This document shows positions 26,213-34,827 of a DNA stretch of 64,000 nucleotides, piece after piece. The notes below the pieces were generated by a model. It saw only the letters and a program-made list of their open reading frames with translations, did no database searches and was not told where the DNA came from. This stretch comes from Yersinia massiliensis CCUG 53443 (GTDB lineage: Bacteria > Pseudomonadota > Gammaproteobacteria > Enterobacterales > Enterobacteriaceae). The stretch covers positions 111,834 to 175,833 of the forward strand of contig NZ_HE997648.1 in assembly GCF_000312485.1 (NCBI RefSeq), in the 5' to 3' direction. Position numbers and translations under genes: made by a program. Every line of letters starts with the position of its first letter. Position 1 is the stretch's first letter.

Positions 26213-26333
26213 TGCTCACTCCATATATATTGTGCTGTTAGGGGGGTATCTACCTGATGCTGTGCTGGTTCCAATATCTCACATCCAGATTATTGTATAA
26301 CAGTTCTATCCTACAATAAGGAATCAGCTAGCC

Positions 26334-26567
26334 ATGAGAATGACCGCCCATAAGAAAGAAATCCTGACTTATTACGAACCGGATAACCTCGAATGGGTCA
26401 CTGGGGAAATCGGCCCGCCGCCTTTCGACGTATCCGACGTTGCTTATCTGGTAAGGGTCGGACTCCTTCAACTCAAAACATCCTTTGAAATCCGCGCGGC
26501 GAACGCTGGGAGCAATGGTTCGTGGTGGCCTGTTAGATCAATGCTATGTATGACACAAAGGCGTTGA
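26334..26567 (+). pseudogene. Frameshifted winged-helix-like gene
   Basis: The open frame gives 77 codons, but its reading changes character after 'DVSDVAYLV'. From about 26459 the frame one base later reads 'GSDSFNSKHPLKSARRTLGA' and continues 'MVRGGLLDQCYV', ending at a TGA at 26551-26553. That is the natural continuation of a small winged-helix DNA-binding protein, with a recognition helix followed by 'GGLL'. The first part ('AHKKEILTYYEPDNLEWVTG') is the N-terminal half of the same domain. So one extra base (or two missing) separates the two halves. The original may have been a phage- or island-borne regulator. Confidence 0.65.
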
Positions 26568-26694
26568 CTGAAAATATCTCGGTTCTGTCGCTCTGAGTTC
26601 ATGACGACGATACTCGTAGGAAAGAACCGTTCTAGATACTACGAAAAACGTAGCGAATATATTTGAATAAGAATGACAGCAAATCTAATAAAAT

Positions 26695-26717
26695 AGCCCG
26701 TAAATTTATTACGGGCT
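26695..26717 (-). terminator. Terminator downstream of yicC
   Basis: AGCCCGTAA and TTACGGGCT form a perfect 9-bp stem. On the minus strand, the direction of yicC, it is followed by a T-rich ATTTTATT run. Confidence 0.75.
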
Positions 26718-26756
26718 TTAAAGGAATTTTGCGACGTACTGAAATGCGGTGAGAAG

Positions 26757-27620
26757 TTACTCGATATTCTGAATCTGCTCGCGCATCTGTTCGATAAGCA
26801 CTTTTAGTTCGATGGCGGAATTGGTGACTTCGGCATTGATCGATTTCGAGGCTAGCGTATTCGACTCGCGGTTGAATTCTTGCATCATAAAATCAAGGCG
26901 GCGGCCGACAGCTTCTTTCTTCTTCAAGATATTGTGCGTTTCTTTGACGTGCGCTTCGAGGCGATCCAGCTCTTCGGCGACATCGACACGCTGTGCCATC
27001 AGCACTAACTCTTGTTCCAGACGGGTATTTTCCAACTGGACTTGTGCTTCTTCCAGCTTGGTGAGCAGGCGCTCGCGTTGCCACTGCAAGATATTGGGCA
27101 TGTGCGCACGCACTTTAACCACTTCCGCACTCACACCGTCTAGGCGCTGTTCGATCAGCGTTTTTAATGCTGCGCCTTCGGTTTCGCGAGAAACGATAAA
27201 GTCATCAAGAGCCACATCCAGTGCGAGCATTAACTCAGTGCTAATGACATCCAGATCTTGCTCTTCGGCTGACATCACACCCGGCCAGCGCAAAACATCA
27301 AGTGGATTGATCTCGCCCTCATCACTTTGCATTTTGACCCAGTTCGCGGCTTCAACCAGTTGCTTAGCCAGTTTTTCATTCAAGATCAACGAACTTTGCG
27401 CTGCGGTATCCAGCTCAAAACGCAGGCTACACTCAATCTTGCCTCGTGTCAGACGGGCGCGGATACGTTCGCGAATGACGGGCTCTAAGCTGCGGAACTG
27501 TTCAGGCAAGCGAATATAGGTTTCTAAATAGCGTTGGTTAACGGAACGTAGCTCCCAAGCTGCGCTGCCCCATTCGCCTTTAATATCACGCCGAGCGTAG
27601 GCGGTCATGCTGCGGATCAT
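26757..27620 (-). CDS. yicC: YicC family endoribonuclease
   Basis: The 287-residue protein matches YicC: N-terminal 'MIRSMTAYARRDIKGEWGSA' (YicC-N) and C-terminal 'GRRLDFMMQEFNRESNTLAS' (DUF1732), with a long coiled-coil-like middle. YicC proteins are endoribonucleases linked to small-RNA decay. It is transcribed divergently from rph, the arrangement also found in E. coli. A long open frame on the opposite strand is a shadow of its codon bias. Confidence 0.95.
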   Translation of the reverse strand: MIRSMTAYARRDIKGEWGSAAWELRSVNQRYLETYIRLPEQFRSLEPVIRERIRARLTRGKIECSLRFELDTAAQSSLILNEKLAKQLVEAANWVKMQSDEGEINPLDVLRWPGVMSAEEQDLDVISTELMLALDVALDDFIVSRETEGAALKTLIEQRLDGVSAEVVKVRAHMPNILQWQRERLLTKLEEAQVQLENTRLEQELVLMAQRVDVAEELDRLEAHVKETHNILKKKEAVGRRLDFMMQEFNRESNTLASKSINAEVTNSAIELKVLIEQMREQIQNIE

Positions 27621-27749
27621 TGTGCGTACCCGTTTTAATTAAAGAAAAGATGCAGGGATTATAGCCTCCGAGGCGCAGGCAGGATAGGCATTACATCACT
27701 AAGGCCGTATAATGCGCGACCAATATCGATTTAAAGCCGGAGAAAGCCC

Positions 27750-28466
27750 ATGCGTCCAGCAGACCGAGCAGCACAACAAGTCCGCCCATTAACCCTGACC
27801 CGTAATTACACGAAACACGCTGAAGGTTCCGTGTTGGTTGAGTTTGGCGATACCAAAGTATTGTGCACCGCCACGGTGGAAGAGGGTGTTCCGCGCTTTC
27901 TAAAAGGCCAAGGTCAAGGCTGGATAACCGCTGAATACGGCATGCTGCCACGTTCTACCCATAGCCGTAATGCTCGCGAAGCGGCAAAAGGTAAGCAAGG
28001 TGGGCGTACATTAGAAATTCAGCGCCTGATTGCCCGCTCTTTGCGCGCCGCTGTCGATTTGAAGAAGTTAGGTGAGTTCACCATTACTTTAGACTGCGAC
28101 GTTTTGCAGGCTGATGGCGGCACGCGTACTGCTTCTATCAGTGGCGCTTGCGTCGCATTGGCTGATGCCCTGAATAAATTAGTGGCTAGCGGTAAATTAA
28201 AAGCTAACCCAATGAAAGGGCTGGTTGCCGCTGTTTCTGTCGGGATCGTGAAAGGTGAAGCCCTTTGCGATCTGGAGTACGTGGAAGATTCTGCGGCAGA
28301 AACGGACATGAATGTGGTGATGATGGAAGATGGCCGCATGATTGAGGTGCAGGGCACCGCAGAAGGCGAACCTTTCAGTCACGAAGAATTACTGGCGTTG
28401 CTGGCGTTGGCTCGTGGGGGGATAGAAACTATCTTCCAGGCGCAGAAGGCGGCGTTAGCGCAATAG
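27750..28466 (+). CDS. rph: Ribonuclease PH
   Basis: RNase PH of 238 residues, a full-length enzyme, unlike the frameshifted rph of E. coli K-12. It trims tRNA 3' ends using phosphate. Recognisable parts are '[20 protein letters not shown]', '[20 protein letters not shown]' and the phosphate-site region '[20 protein letters not shown]'. The gene runs into the pyrE attenuator and pyrE, so translation of its end would couple to UTP-sensitive control of pyrE. Confidence 0.97.
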   Translation: MRPADRAAQQVRPLTLTRNYTKHAEGSVLVEFGDTKVLCTATVEEGVPRFLKGQGQGWITAEYGMLPRSTHSRNAREAAKGKQGGRTLEIQRLIARSLRAAVDLKKLGEFTITLDCDVLQADGGTRTASISGACVALADALNKLVASGKLKANPMKGLVAAVSVGIVKGEALCDLEYVEDSAAETDMNVVMMEDGRMIEVQGTAEGEPFSHEELLALLALARGGIETIFQAQKAALAQ

Positions 28467-28473
28467 TTGATTT

Positions 28474-28500
28474 AGGCGACTTAGTAGTCGCCTTTTTTTT
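28474..28500 (+). terminator. pyrE attenuator
   Basis: AGGCGACT, the loop TAGT and AGTCGCCT are followed by a run of eight T (including the end of the stem), 8 bases after the rph stop. This is the classical rph-pyrE attenuator position, where coupled translation relieves termination when pyrimidines are low. Confidence 0.9.
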
Positions 28501-28577
28501 GCCTGCAATTTGAGGCACCCCATAAATAACCCGAGTGGTTAATGTCGGTAGTCACAATCTGGAAAGGAGAAGTCCCC

Positions 28578-29225
28578 ATGAAAGCCTATCAGCGCGAGTT
28601 TATTGAGTTTGCGCTTAACAAGCAGGTGTTGAAGTTCGGCGAATTTACCCTGAAGTCTGGGCGAATTAGCCCTTATTTCTTTAATGCAGGGTTGTTTAAT
28701 ACCGGGCTTGATCTGGCAAAACTCGGGCGTTTTTACGCCGCAGCATTAATGGATTGTGGTGTGGAGTTTGATCTCTTGTTCGGGCCTGCCTATAAAGGCA
28801 TCCCAATTGCAACCACAACGGCAGTCGCATTGGCAGAGCATCATGCGCGCGATGTACCTTACTGCTTCAACCGCAAAGAAGCGAAAGACCACGGTGAAGG
28901 CGGCAGTTTAGTGGGGAGCCCGTTACAAGGGCGAGTCATGCTGGTGGATGATGTTATCACCGCTGGCACTGCGATTCGTGAATCAATGGAAATCATTAAT
29001 GCCCAAGGCGCAACACTGGCCGGCGTGATGATTTCATTGGATCGTCAAGAGCGCGGCCGTGGTGAGATCTCGGCGATTCAAGAAGTTGAACGTGATTATC
29101 ACTGCAAAGTCATCTCGATTGTGACGCTAAATGATGTGGTGAGTTATCTGGAAGAGAAGCCGGAAATGGCCGACCATCTGGCGGCGGTACACCGTTATCG
29201 TGAACAGTATGGCATTACCCTTTAG
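28578..29225 (+). CDS. pyrE: Orotate phosphoribosyltransferase
   Basis: The 215-residue enzyme joins orotate to PRPP to give OMP in pyrimidine synthesis. The PRPP-binding signature is '[13 protein letters not shown]', and the flexible loop '[12 protein letters not shown]' is intact. The start at 28578 is preceded by 'AAAGGAGA' and gives the E. coli-like N-terminus; an earlier in-frame ATG at 28542 would add 12 residues in the leader. Confidence 0.97.
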   Translation: MKAYQREFIEFALNKQVLKFGEFTLKSGRISPYFFNAGLFNTGLDLAKLGRFYAAALMDCGVEFDLLFGPAYKGIPIATTTAVALAEHHARDVPYCFNRKEAKDHGEGGSLVGSPLQGRVMLVDDVITAGTAIRESMEIINAQGATLAGVMISLDRQERGRGEISAIQEVERDYHCKVISIVTLNDVVSYLEEKPEMADHLAAVHRYREQYGITL

Positions 29226-29716
29226 TTGTTGGTGATGAGTGGTGGAATAGTTATTGATGATGAAGAGTTATTGGTGACGAGCCTTCGTCACTAATACGCA
29301 ATATTGTTGAGTATCGTGCTGTATTTCCTCTGAGGGGCGGTGCAGTACGATATTCGTTTTTGATTTTCCTTCCCGCCAAAATACGCCCTACCATTGCTCC
29401 CCATTGCAGAATGACTGCAAAAATCCGCATTTACCTCTTCTGACACTTTGAATAGCTGCTTTTTCATACATTTTCCTCATTAATCATTTTGGGGTATTTG
29501 TCTGGTTGATCTCACTGCATTTCTGTTGTTGCCCCCGCTTGAAGCGTTTCAGTTCTTAATTTCGAGTTAAGGGTGCAATCCAGTACAACTAATAATTTCC
29601 ATATTGTTATGAGGGTGTTATTTTCCGCGCAAGCACGGATAAAAAAGAAGTGACACTCAATCATCAATGAGAACAAAGCGACAGGCTGCCGTGTATTTCT
29701 CCAAAAGGACATAGTT
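29226..29716. other. Intergenic region between pyrE and dctA
   Basis: About 490 bases without a believable gene. It holds a small hairpin GTGACGA-GCCT-TCGTCAC at 29274-29291 soon after pyrE, which lacks a T-run, and an imperfect GC-richer inverted repeat near 29313-29352. The rest would carry the dctA promoter, normally under DcuSR and CRP control; I could not assign operators. Confidence 0.5.
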
Positions 29717-31012
29717 ATGAAAGCTTCAATATTTAAAAGTCTTTATTTTCAGGTGTTAACGGCGATTACACTGGGCGTCTTATTAGGTCATTTCTATCCT
29801 GAACTTGGCGCTCAGATGAAACCACTGGGTGATGGATTTGTTAAACTAATTAAAATGATTATCGCACCCGTGATTTTCTGTACTGTCGTGACCGGCATCG
29901 CGGGCATGGAGAGTATGAAGGCCGTAGGCCGTACCGGTGCGATAGCGTTGCTCTATTTTGAGATTGTTAGCACCATCGCACTACTGATTGGTCTGGTGAT
30001 TGTGAACGTGGTGCAACCCGGTGCTGGCATGAATATCGATCCGGCGACACTGGATGCCAAAGCGGTTGCGCTTTATGCTGAGCAAGCCTCGCAGCAAGGG
30101 ATTGTACCCTTCTTACTCGATATCATCCCTGGCAGTGTGGTAGGGGCGTTTGCGAGTGGCAATATTCTGCAAGTGTTGCTGTTTGCGGTGTTATTCGGCT
30201 TTGCGCTGCATCGTCTGGGTGAGAAAGGCCAAATCATCTTCAATGTTATCGAAAGCTTCTCCCGCGTTATTTTCGGTATTATCAACATGATCATGCGCTT
30301 GGCACCTCTTGGGGCGTTCGGTGCGATGGCTTTCACTATCGGTAAATACGGTGTGGGTAGCTTGGTGCAACTGGGGCAGTTGATTGTCTGCTTCTACGTC
30401 ACCTGTATCCTGTTTGTGGTGGTTGTGCTCGGCTCGATTGCCAAATTTAACGGCTTCAACATTTTCAAATTTATCCGTTACATCAAAGAAGAACTGCTGA
30501 TCGTCTTGGGGACATCATCTTCTGAATCCGTGCTACCACGTATGCTAGATAAGATGGAAAAAGCCGGTTGTAAGAAATCGGTGGTTGGATTGGTTATTCC
30601 GACGGGTTACTCATTTAACCTGGACGGCACGTCTATCTACCTGACGATGGCCGCGGTCTTTATTGCACAAGCCACCAACACCCATATGGATGTGATTCAT
30701 CAGGTTACCTTATTGGTGGTGCTGTTACTCTCCTCCAAAGGCGCGGCAGGGGTGACGGGCAGTGGCTTCATTGTGTTGGCAGCAACAATTTCTGCGGTAG
30801 GGCATTTACCACTGGCTGGGTTGGCACTGATTCTGGGTATCGACCGCTTTATGTCAGAAGCCCGTGCGTTAACTAACTTGGTGGGTAACGGTGTCGCAAC
30901 CATCGTGGTAGCGAAATGGTGTAACCAACTGGATAACGATCAACTGCAAGCCGTGTTATCGAATAAAACGCCGCCGAATAGCGAAATAAAAGGCAGTGTT
31001 TCTTCCTCTTGA
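29717..31012 (+). CDS. dctA: C4-dicarboxylate:proton symporter DctA
   Basis: This DAACS-family transporter of 431 residues takes up succinate, fumarate and malate aerobically. Family features are the serine-rich re-entrant loop '[14 protein letters not shown]' and the '[20 protein letters not shown]' and '[20 protein letters not shown]' motifs. About eight membrane helices are expected. 'AAAGGA' precedes the ATG. Confidence 0.97.
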   Translation: MKASIFKSLYFQVLTAITLGVLLGHFYPELGAQMKPLGDGFVKLIKMIIAPVIFCTVVTGIAGMESMKAVGRTGAIALLYFEIVSTIALLIGLVIVNVVQPGAGMNIDPATLDAKAVALYAEQASQQGIVPFLLDIIPGSVVGAFASGNILQVLLFAVLFGFALHRLGEKGQIIFNVIESFSRVIFGIINMIMRLAPLGAFGAMAFTIGKYGVGSLVQLGQLIVCFYVTCILFVVVVLGSIAKFNGFNIFKFIRYIKEELLIVLGTSSSESVLPRMLDKMEKAGCKKSVVGLVIPTGYSFNLDGTSIYLTMAAVFIAQATNTHMDVIHQVTLLVVLLLSSKGAAGVTGSGFIVLAATISAVGHLPLAGLALILGIDRFMSEARALTNLVGNGVATIVVAKWCNQLDNDQLQAVLSNKTPPNSEIKGSVSSS

Positions 31013-31539
31013 TCGATAAATAACCCATTTATCGGCGAGTTTCAAAGATTCAGACTTTTCACATAAAAACCGTCAGTGGCTAGCTGTCACTGGCGGTTCC
31101 TACGTAGATAGAACATCCCATCCCCCGTTTTTTTGTGTTTATTGTCCTTTAACTACTATTTTTTACACTGATGAGTGACATCCGCAAAAGCACGCGGTCT
31201 AACACAATGGTACACTCCCATCTCCGGTTTTCACGGTGGTGATAGCCGTTGATTTTTAACCTAATGATGTCGGCATATGATGTGCTTTTGAACGTGGGAT
31301 GACTCATCCCTGCCTTTATGGCTGCGATATCGAGCATGGGTCGCGGATATGCTGAGCATTAGACGTTCACGTTAAGCACAAGTGACTTACGTAAAATTGT
31401 ATTATTTATACCCGAGGTAATTGGCGTTGCAGGTAGGCCGTTAGCGATGCACTGACTTCAGTCAGGGAAGGCAGCTAACCGCACTGTAGCTTCAAACGAG
31501 AAGGGTTAAAATTGGATAGATTATTAAGTAGGGGTTCAC
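31013..31539. other. Intergenic region between dctA and yhjJ
   Basis: The 527 bases start with a terminator-like hairpin around 31066-31099 (AACCGTCAGTG with CACTGGCGGTT, two G-T or mismatched pairs). A minus-strand frame at 31149-31337 gives 62 codons, but no family, ribosome site or neighbour supports it. A degenerate ERIC-like element occupies 31407-31509, just before yhjJ. Confidence 0.5.
31407..31509. repeat. Degenerate ERIC (IRU) element
   Basis: The left end (TATACCCGAGGTAATTGGCG, then TTGCAGGTAGGC) and the right end (GCAGCTAACCGCAC, then GTAGCTTCAAACGAGAAGGG) resemble the ends of the 127-bp enterobacterial ERIC sequence as I remember it. The conserved centre is shortened and altered, leaving about 103 bases. 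The ends are mutually complementary in part. It abuts the yhjJ leader. Confidence 0.55.
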
Positions 31540-33039
31540 ATGCAGGGCACCAGAATTCGTCTTATAGTGGGTGGATTATTGTTGGCGGCCGCCAGCAGTA
31601 ATGCGCCGGCTGAAGCACTACAACCCGATCCTGCTTGGCAGCAAGGGAAGTTAGAAAACGGGTTTTCATGGCAGATGCTGGCAACGCCGCAGCGCCCAAG
31701 CGATCGAATCGAATTACGTCTGGTCGTCAATACAGGTTCATTAGCAGAAAGCGCGCAGCAAGTGGGTTTTGCCCATCTGTTGCCACGCTTGGCATTATTG
31801 AGCAGCGCGAGCTTTACGCCTGCCCAACTTCAGTCGCTGTGGCAGCAAGGGGTCGATAACGAACGCCCGTTGCCACCGGCGATCACCTCTTATGACTTCA
31901 CGCTATACAGCCTGAGTTTGCCTAATAACCGCCCTGATTTGCTGAAAGAAGCATTGGCTTGGTTATCCGATACCAGCGGTAAGTTGGCCGTCAATGAGCA
32001 AACGGTGAATGCGGCGCTAAACAGTGCCACCGATCCGATTGCCACTTTCCCGCAAAATATTCAGGAGCCTTGGTGGCGTTACCGGCTTAAAGGTTCTTCG
32101 CTGATTGGGCATGATCCGGGCCAGCCGGTGGCGCAACCGGTAGATGTCGAGAAGCTACAACAGTTTTATCAGCAGTGGTATACCCCTGATGCCATGACAT
32201 TGTACGTGGTGGGGAATGTGGACAGCCGCAATATCGCGGCTCAAATCAGTAAAACTTTCTCGGAACTGAAAGGGAAGCGCACGACACCGGCCCCGATTGC
32301 GATGTTAGCGCCATTACCGCCAGAGCCGGTGAGTTTGATGGGTGAACAGGCGACGCAAGATACGTTATCACTGATGTGGGATACTCCTTGGCATCCGATT
32401 CAAGACTCCGTTGCATTAAGCCGCTACTGGCGCAGTGATTTAGCGCGTGAGGCGTTGTTCTGGCATATCCAACAAGTGCTGAATAAGAACGATCAGAAGA
32501 ACCTGAAGTTAGGCTTTGATTGCCGTGTGCAATATCAGCGTGCCCAGTGTGCTATTCATTTGAATACGCCGACGGAAAATCTCACGTCGGGGATGACGTT
32601 TGTTGCCCGTGAATTGGCCGCATTGCGCACCAATGGCTTGAGCCAGGCTGAGTTCGATGCGTTGATGGCGCAGAAAAATGAGCAGCTCAGTAAGCTGTTT
32701 GCGACCTATGCTCGCACTGATACTGACATTCTGATGAGCCAGCGCCTGCGTTCACAGCAAAGTGGTGTGGTTGATATCGCGCCAGAGCAGTATCAAAAAC
32801 TGCGGCAAGCATTTTTGTCGGGCTTAACATTGGCAGAGTTGAATCAGGAATTGAAACAGCAGTTATCGCAAGATACCACGCTGATTCTGACGCAGCCAAA
32901 AGGCGAGCCGGAAGTGAATGTGAAGGTGTTGCAAGAAGCCTATAACGCAATTATGACGCCGCATACGGTAGTGCCAGAGGATGCGGTACCAGTCGCGAGT
33001 GCGGAGGCGGTGCCGCCGACGCCAACGACCGCTCAGTGA
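31540..33039 (+). CDS. yhjJ: YhjJ, M16 peptidase-like protein lacking the zinc motif
   Basis: The 499-residue protein matches E. coli YhjJ in length and position between dctA and kdgK. It has an N-terminal signal-like segment ('LIVGGLLLAAASSNAPAEAL') and the M16 fold. Where active M16 enzymes have HxxEH after 'GxAH', this protein reads 'VGFAHLLPRLALL', so the catalytic Glu and second His are missing. It is therefore probably a non-catalytic periplasmic M16 homologue. The C-terminus is rich in Pro/Ala/Thr. Function is unknown. Confidence 0.9.
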   Translation: MQGTRIRLIVGGLLLAAASSNAPAEALQPDPAWQQGKLENGFSWQMLATPQRPSDRIELRLVVNTGSLAESAQQVGFAHLLPRLALLSSASFTPAQLQSLWQQGVDNERPLPPAITSYDFTLYSLSLPNNRPDLLKEALAWLSDTSGKLAVNEQTVNAALNSATDPIATFPQNIQEPWWRYRLKGSSLIGHDPGQPVAQPVDVEKLQQFYQQWYTPDAMTLYVVGNVDSRNIAAQISKTFSELKGKRTTPAPIAMLAPLPPEPVSLMGEQATQDTLSLMWDTPWHPIQDSVALSRYWRSDLAREALFWHIQQVLNKNDQKNLKLGFDCRVQYQRAQCAIHLNTPTENLTSGMTFVARELAALRTNGLSQAEFDALMAQKNEQLSKLFATYARTDTDILMSQRLRSQQSGVVDIAPEQYQKLRQAFLSGLTLAELNQELKQQLSQDTTLILTQPKGEPEVNVKVLQEAYNAIMTPHTVVPEDAVPVASAEAVPPTPTTAQ

Positions 33040-33069
33040 TTTTCTCTGATCGGCTACTGCGCTTTGCCA

Positions 33070-33170
33070 TTTTAGGATTGGGCAGTGCTCGTCATCCTCA
33101 CGTACTGCGTGTACGCTCCGGTGACTGTGCGCTGTCCGCACCTAAACTGTCTTTGCTCGCAACGCCTTGA
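33070..33170. repeat. Possible Yersinia intergenic repeat
   Basis: The stretch containing 'CTCGTCATCCTCACGTACTG' and 'GTGTACGCTCCGG' resembles, from memory, an intergenic sequence that recurs in Yersinia genomes. It includes the small hairpin CGTAC-TGCGT-GTACG. Only one copy is in this window, so repetition cannot be shown. Confidence 0.3.
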
Positions 33171-33196
33171 TAAATTTGAAAACGATTATTGATCAT

Positions 33197-33228
33197 CTAC
33201 GGCTGAGCCTCTGATGGCTCAGGCGTAG
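33197..33228. terminator. Hairpin between yhjJ and kdgK
   Basis: CTACGGCTGAGCC (33197-33209) pairs with GGCTCAGGCGTAG (33216-33228) with one internal G/G mismatch around a 6-base loop. It is a convergent intergenic structure that may end transcripts from both sides. Confidence 0.6.
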
Positions 33229-33307
33229 TAGGTTGGGCTTTTTGATGGCAAATGCTGAGCGAAGGGGAAACGTGCCGTTAACCCCTTCGAACGCGATCCT
33301 GAGTTAA

Positions 33308-34252
33308 TCAGACCGCAGGCATTGCCGCCAATGGGATGATGGCACCACGATACTGAATCACTGTACTGGCCGTTAAGTGGCCACGTACGGCTGCATCATG
33401 GGCGCTGCCACCGGTCAGGCGAACCGCCAGATAACCGGCACTGAAAGAATCCCCAGCGGCGGTGGTATCCACCACTTTTTCTTTCGGCAATTTGACCGCC
33501 GGAACATCGTATTGGTGTGCTTCAAAGCCGTCTTTTACCCAGACGATGCAAGAATCCGCGCCACGCTTGATAATGATCTCACTCACGCCCAATGCTTGAG
33601 TACGATCAATCACCTGCTCTAATGGCTTCTCGCCCCACAGCATGTCTTCATCATCCAGTGTCAGGAAGGCGATATCCGTACAGGCCAACATGTCACGGTA
33701 GGCTTCTTGAGTCTCTTCTTTGCTCTGCCACAGACGTGGGCGGTAGTTGTTATCAAAGATAACTTTGCCACCATTTGCTCGACAGGCTTGCAGCAATTTC
33801 AGTAAGCGCTGGCGCGAGGCGCTGTCCAGAATCGCCAAACTGATGCCACTGAGATACAGATAATCAAATTTTTCCAAACGTTGGCAGATATCATCTGCTG
33901 CTGGGCTGGTCAGCCAGAAACGCGCAGCAGCATCATTACGCCAGTAATAGAAGGTACGCTCGCCAGTGCTATCGGTTTCGATGAAATATAGTCCTGGCAA
34001 CTTATTATCCATACGCTGGATAAGGTCAGTATGGATCTTCTCTTGCTGCCAAGCGGTCAACATCTCTTCGCTGAAGCTATCAGTGCCGAGTGCCGTCACA
34101 TAGTGCACATTCAGCGCCTGCTCAGAAACCTGACGGGCAACATACACCGCTGTGTTCAGCGTATCACCGCCAAAGCCCCGGCTAAGGTCGGAACCTTTTT
34201 GTGACAGTTCAATCATGCATTCGCCGATAACGGCAATATTTTTGCTAGTCAT
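33308..34252 (-). CDS. kdgK: 2-keto-3-deoxygluconate kinase
   Basis: This pfkB-family kinase of 314 residues phosphorylates 2-keto-3-deoxygluconate, the common intermediate of pectin and hexuronate breakdown, to KDPG. The C-terminal pfkB signature with the catalytic Asp is seen in 'KVVDTTAAGDSFSAGYLAV', and the N-terminal substrate region begins 'IAVIGECMIELSQKGSDLSR'. A KdgR-like box lies 84 bases upstream of the start. The pectate lyase at 20780 could feed the same pathway. Confidence 0.95.
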   Translation of the reverse strand: MTSKNIAVIGECMIELSQKGSDLSRGFGGDTLNTAVYVARQVSEQALNVHYVTALGTDSFSEEMLTAWQQEKIHTDLIQRMDNKLPGLYFIETDSTGERTFYYWRNDAAARFWLTSPAADDICQRLEKFDYLYLSGISLAILDSASRQRLLKLLQACRANGGKVIFDNNYRPRLWQSKEETQEAYRDMLACTDIAFLTLDDEDMLWGEKPLEQVIDRTQALGVSEIIIKRGADSCIVWVKDGFEAHQYDVPAVKLPKEKVVDTTAAGDSFSAGYLAVRLTGGSAHDAAVRGHLTASTVIQYRGAIIPLAAMPAV

Positions 34253-34335
34253 GGAAAGCTGGCCTATTCCTGAATGTGTCTGTGATGAGAGTGGTTTAGG
34301 TTAGTCTCACTGCTGACTCCGCCAGAGTCAATAGT

Positions 34336-34354
34336 ATTAAAACGACGTTTTAGA
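34336..34354. promoter_or_regulatory. KdgR-like operator upstream of kdgK
   Basis: ATTAAAACGACGTTTTAGA, with the perfect core AAAACG-A-CGTTTT, agrees at 16 of 19 positions with the KdgR consensus I remember (AATRAAAYRNYRTTTYATT). kdgK is a known KdgR target in pectinolytic enterobacteria. Confidence 0.65.
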
Positions 34355-34408
34355 TTTTTTATGATATAGGTTGGGAAACTGGCAAGTTTCCCACGCAGAT
34401 GGGCAAAA

Positions 34409-34609
34409 TTATGACGATTTTCGAAGGTCAGTGACACACTGACCCCCAATCCCCCAGTTATCGGTATCCACCTCATCAATCACCACCACGGTCGTTGCTG
34501 GGTTTTTACCTAAGGTGTCGACTAAGAGTTGAGTCACGCCAGCGATCAGCTGTTTTTTCTGTTCAGCCGTGGCCCCTTCGCGAGTAATCTTAATATTTAC
34601 ATAAGGCAT
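34409..34609 (-). CDS. 4-oxalocrotonate tautomerase family protein
   Basis: This small tautomerase has 66 residues. After removal of Met the N-terminal catalytic proline is exposed ('MPYVNIKITREGATAEQKKQ'). The start at 34609 is chosen for this proline and the 'GGAGAT' just upstream; a longer frame to 34744 is open but would bury the catalytic residue. Members isomerise enol/keto acids and work as oligomers. The substrate here is unknown. Confidence 0.88.
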   Translation of the reverse strand: MPYVNIKITREGATAEQKKQLIAGVTQLLVDTLGKNPATTVVVIDEVDTDNWGIGGQCVTDLRKSS

Positions 34610-34827
34610 ATTCATCTCCATTAAGTGTAATGGCATTATTGAGTTATCTACTATAGATGGCTTAAAAGTACCGCGCCAACTCGCCTGAGAGCAAGAATCT
34701 GTCATGACACAATATAAAGTTATGGTCTCTGGAGTCGATAACATGTCCAGAAGGAATCACCTTTACCACAGGATGTCATCGAACGGTCGGCGGTACGAAC
34801 TGCCATTAGGGTCTGATGACATAAAAC

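Noticed and set aside
26221..26335. LexA box before dinD
   Set aside because: No CTG-N10-CAG match on either strand; only a half-site was seen.
17730..26756. Complete integrative element or prophage at selC
   Set aside because: No integrase, transposase, relaxase, capsid or replication gene was found, and no long direct repeat of the tRNA end. The region is better described as a mosaic of relics.
26812..27519. 235-codon open frame on the plus strand
   Set aside because: It lies entirely antisense to yicC, is very rich in Ser, Arg and Thr as expected from reverse-strand codon bias, and has no family resemblance.
31149..31337. 62-codon minus-strand frame between dctA and yhjJ
   Set aside because: No ribosome site, no recognised family, and composition like non-coding DNA. 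It was left as part of the intergenic region.
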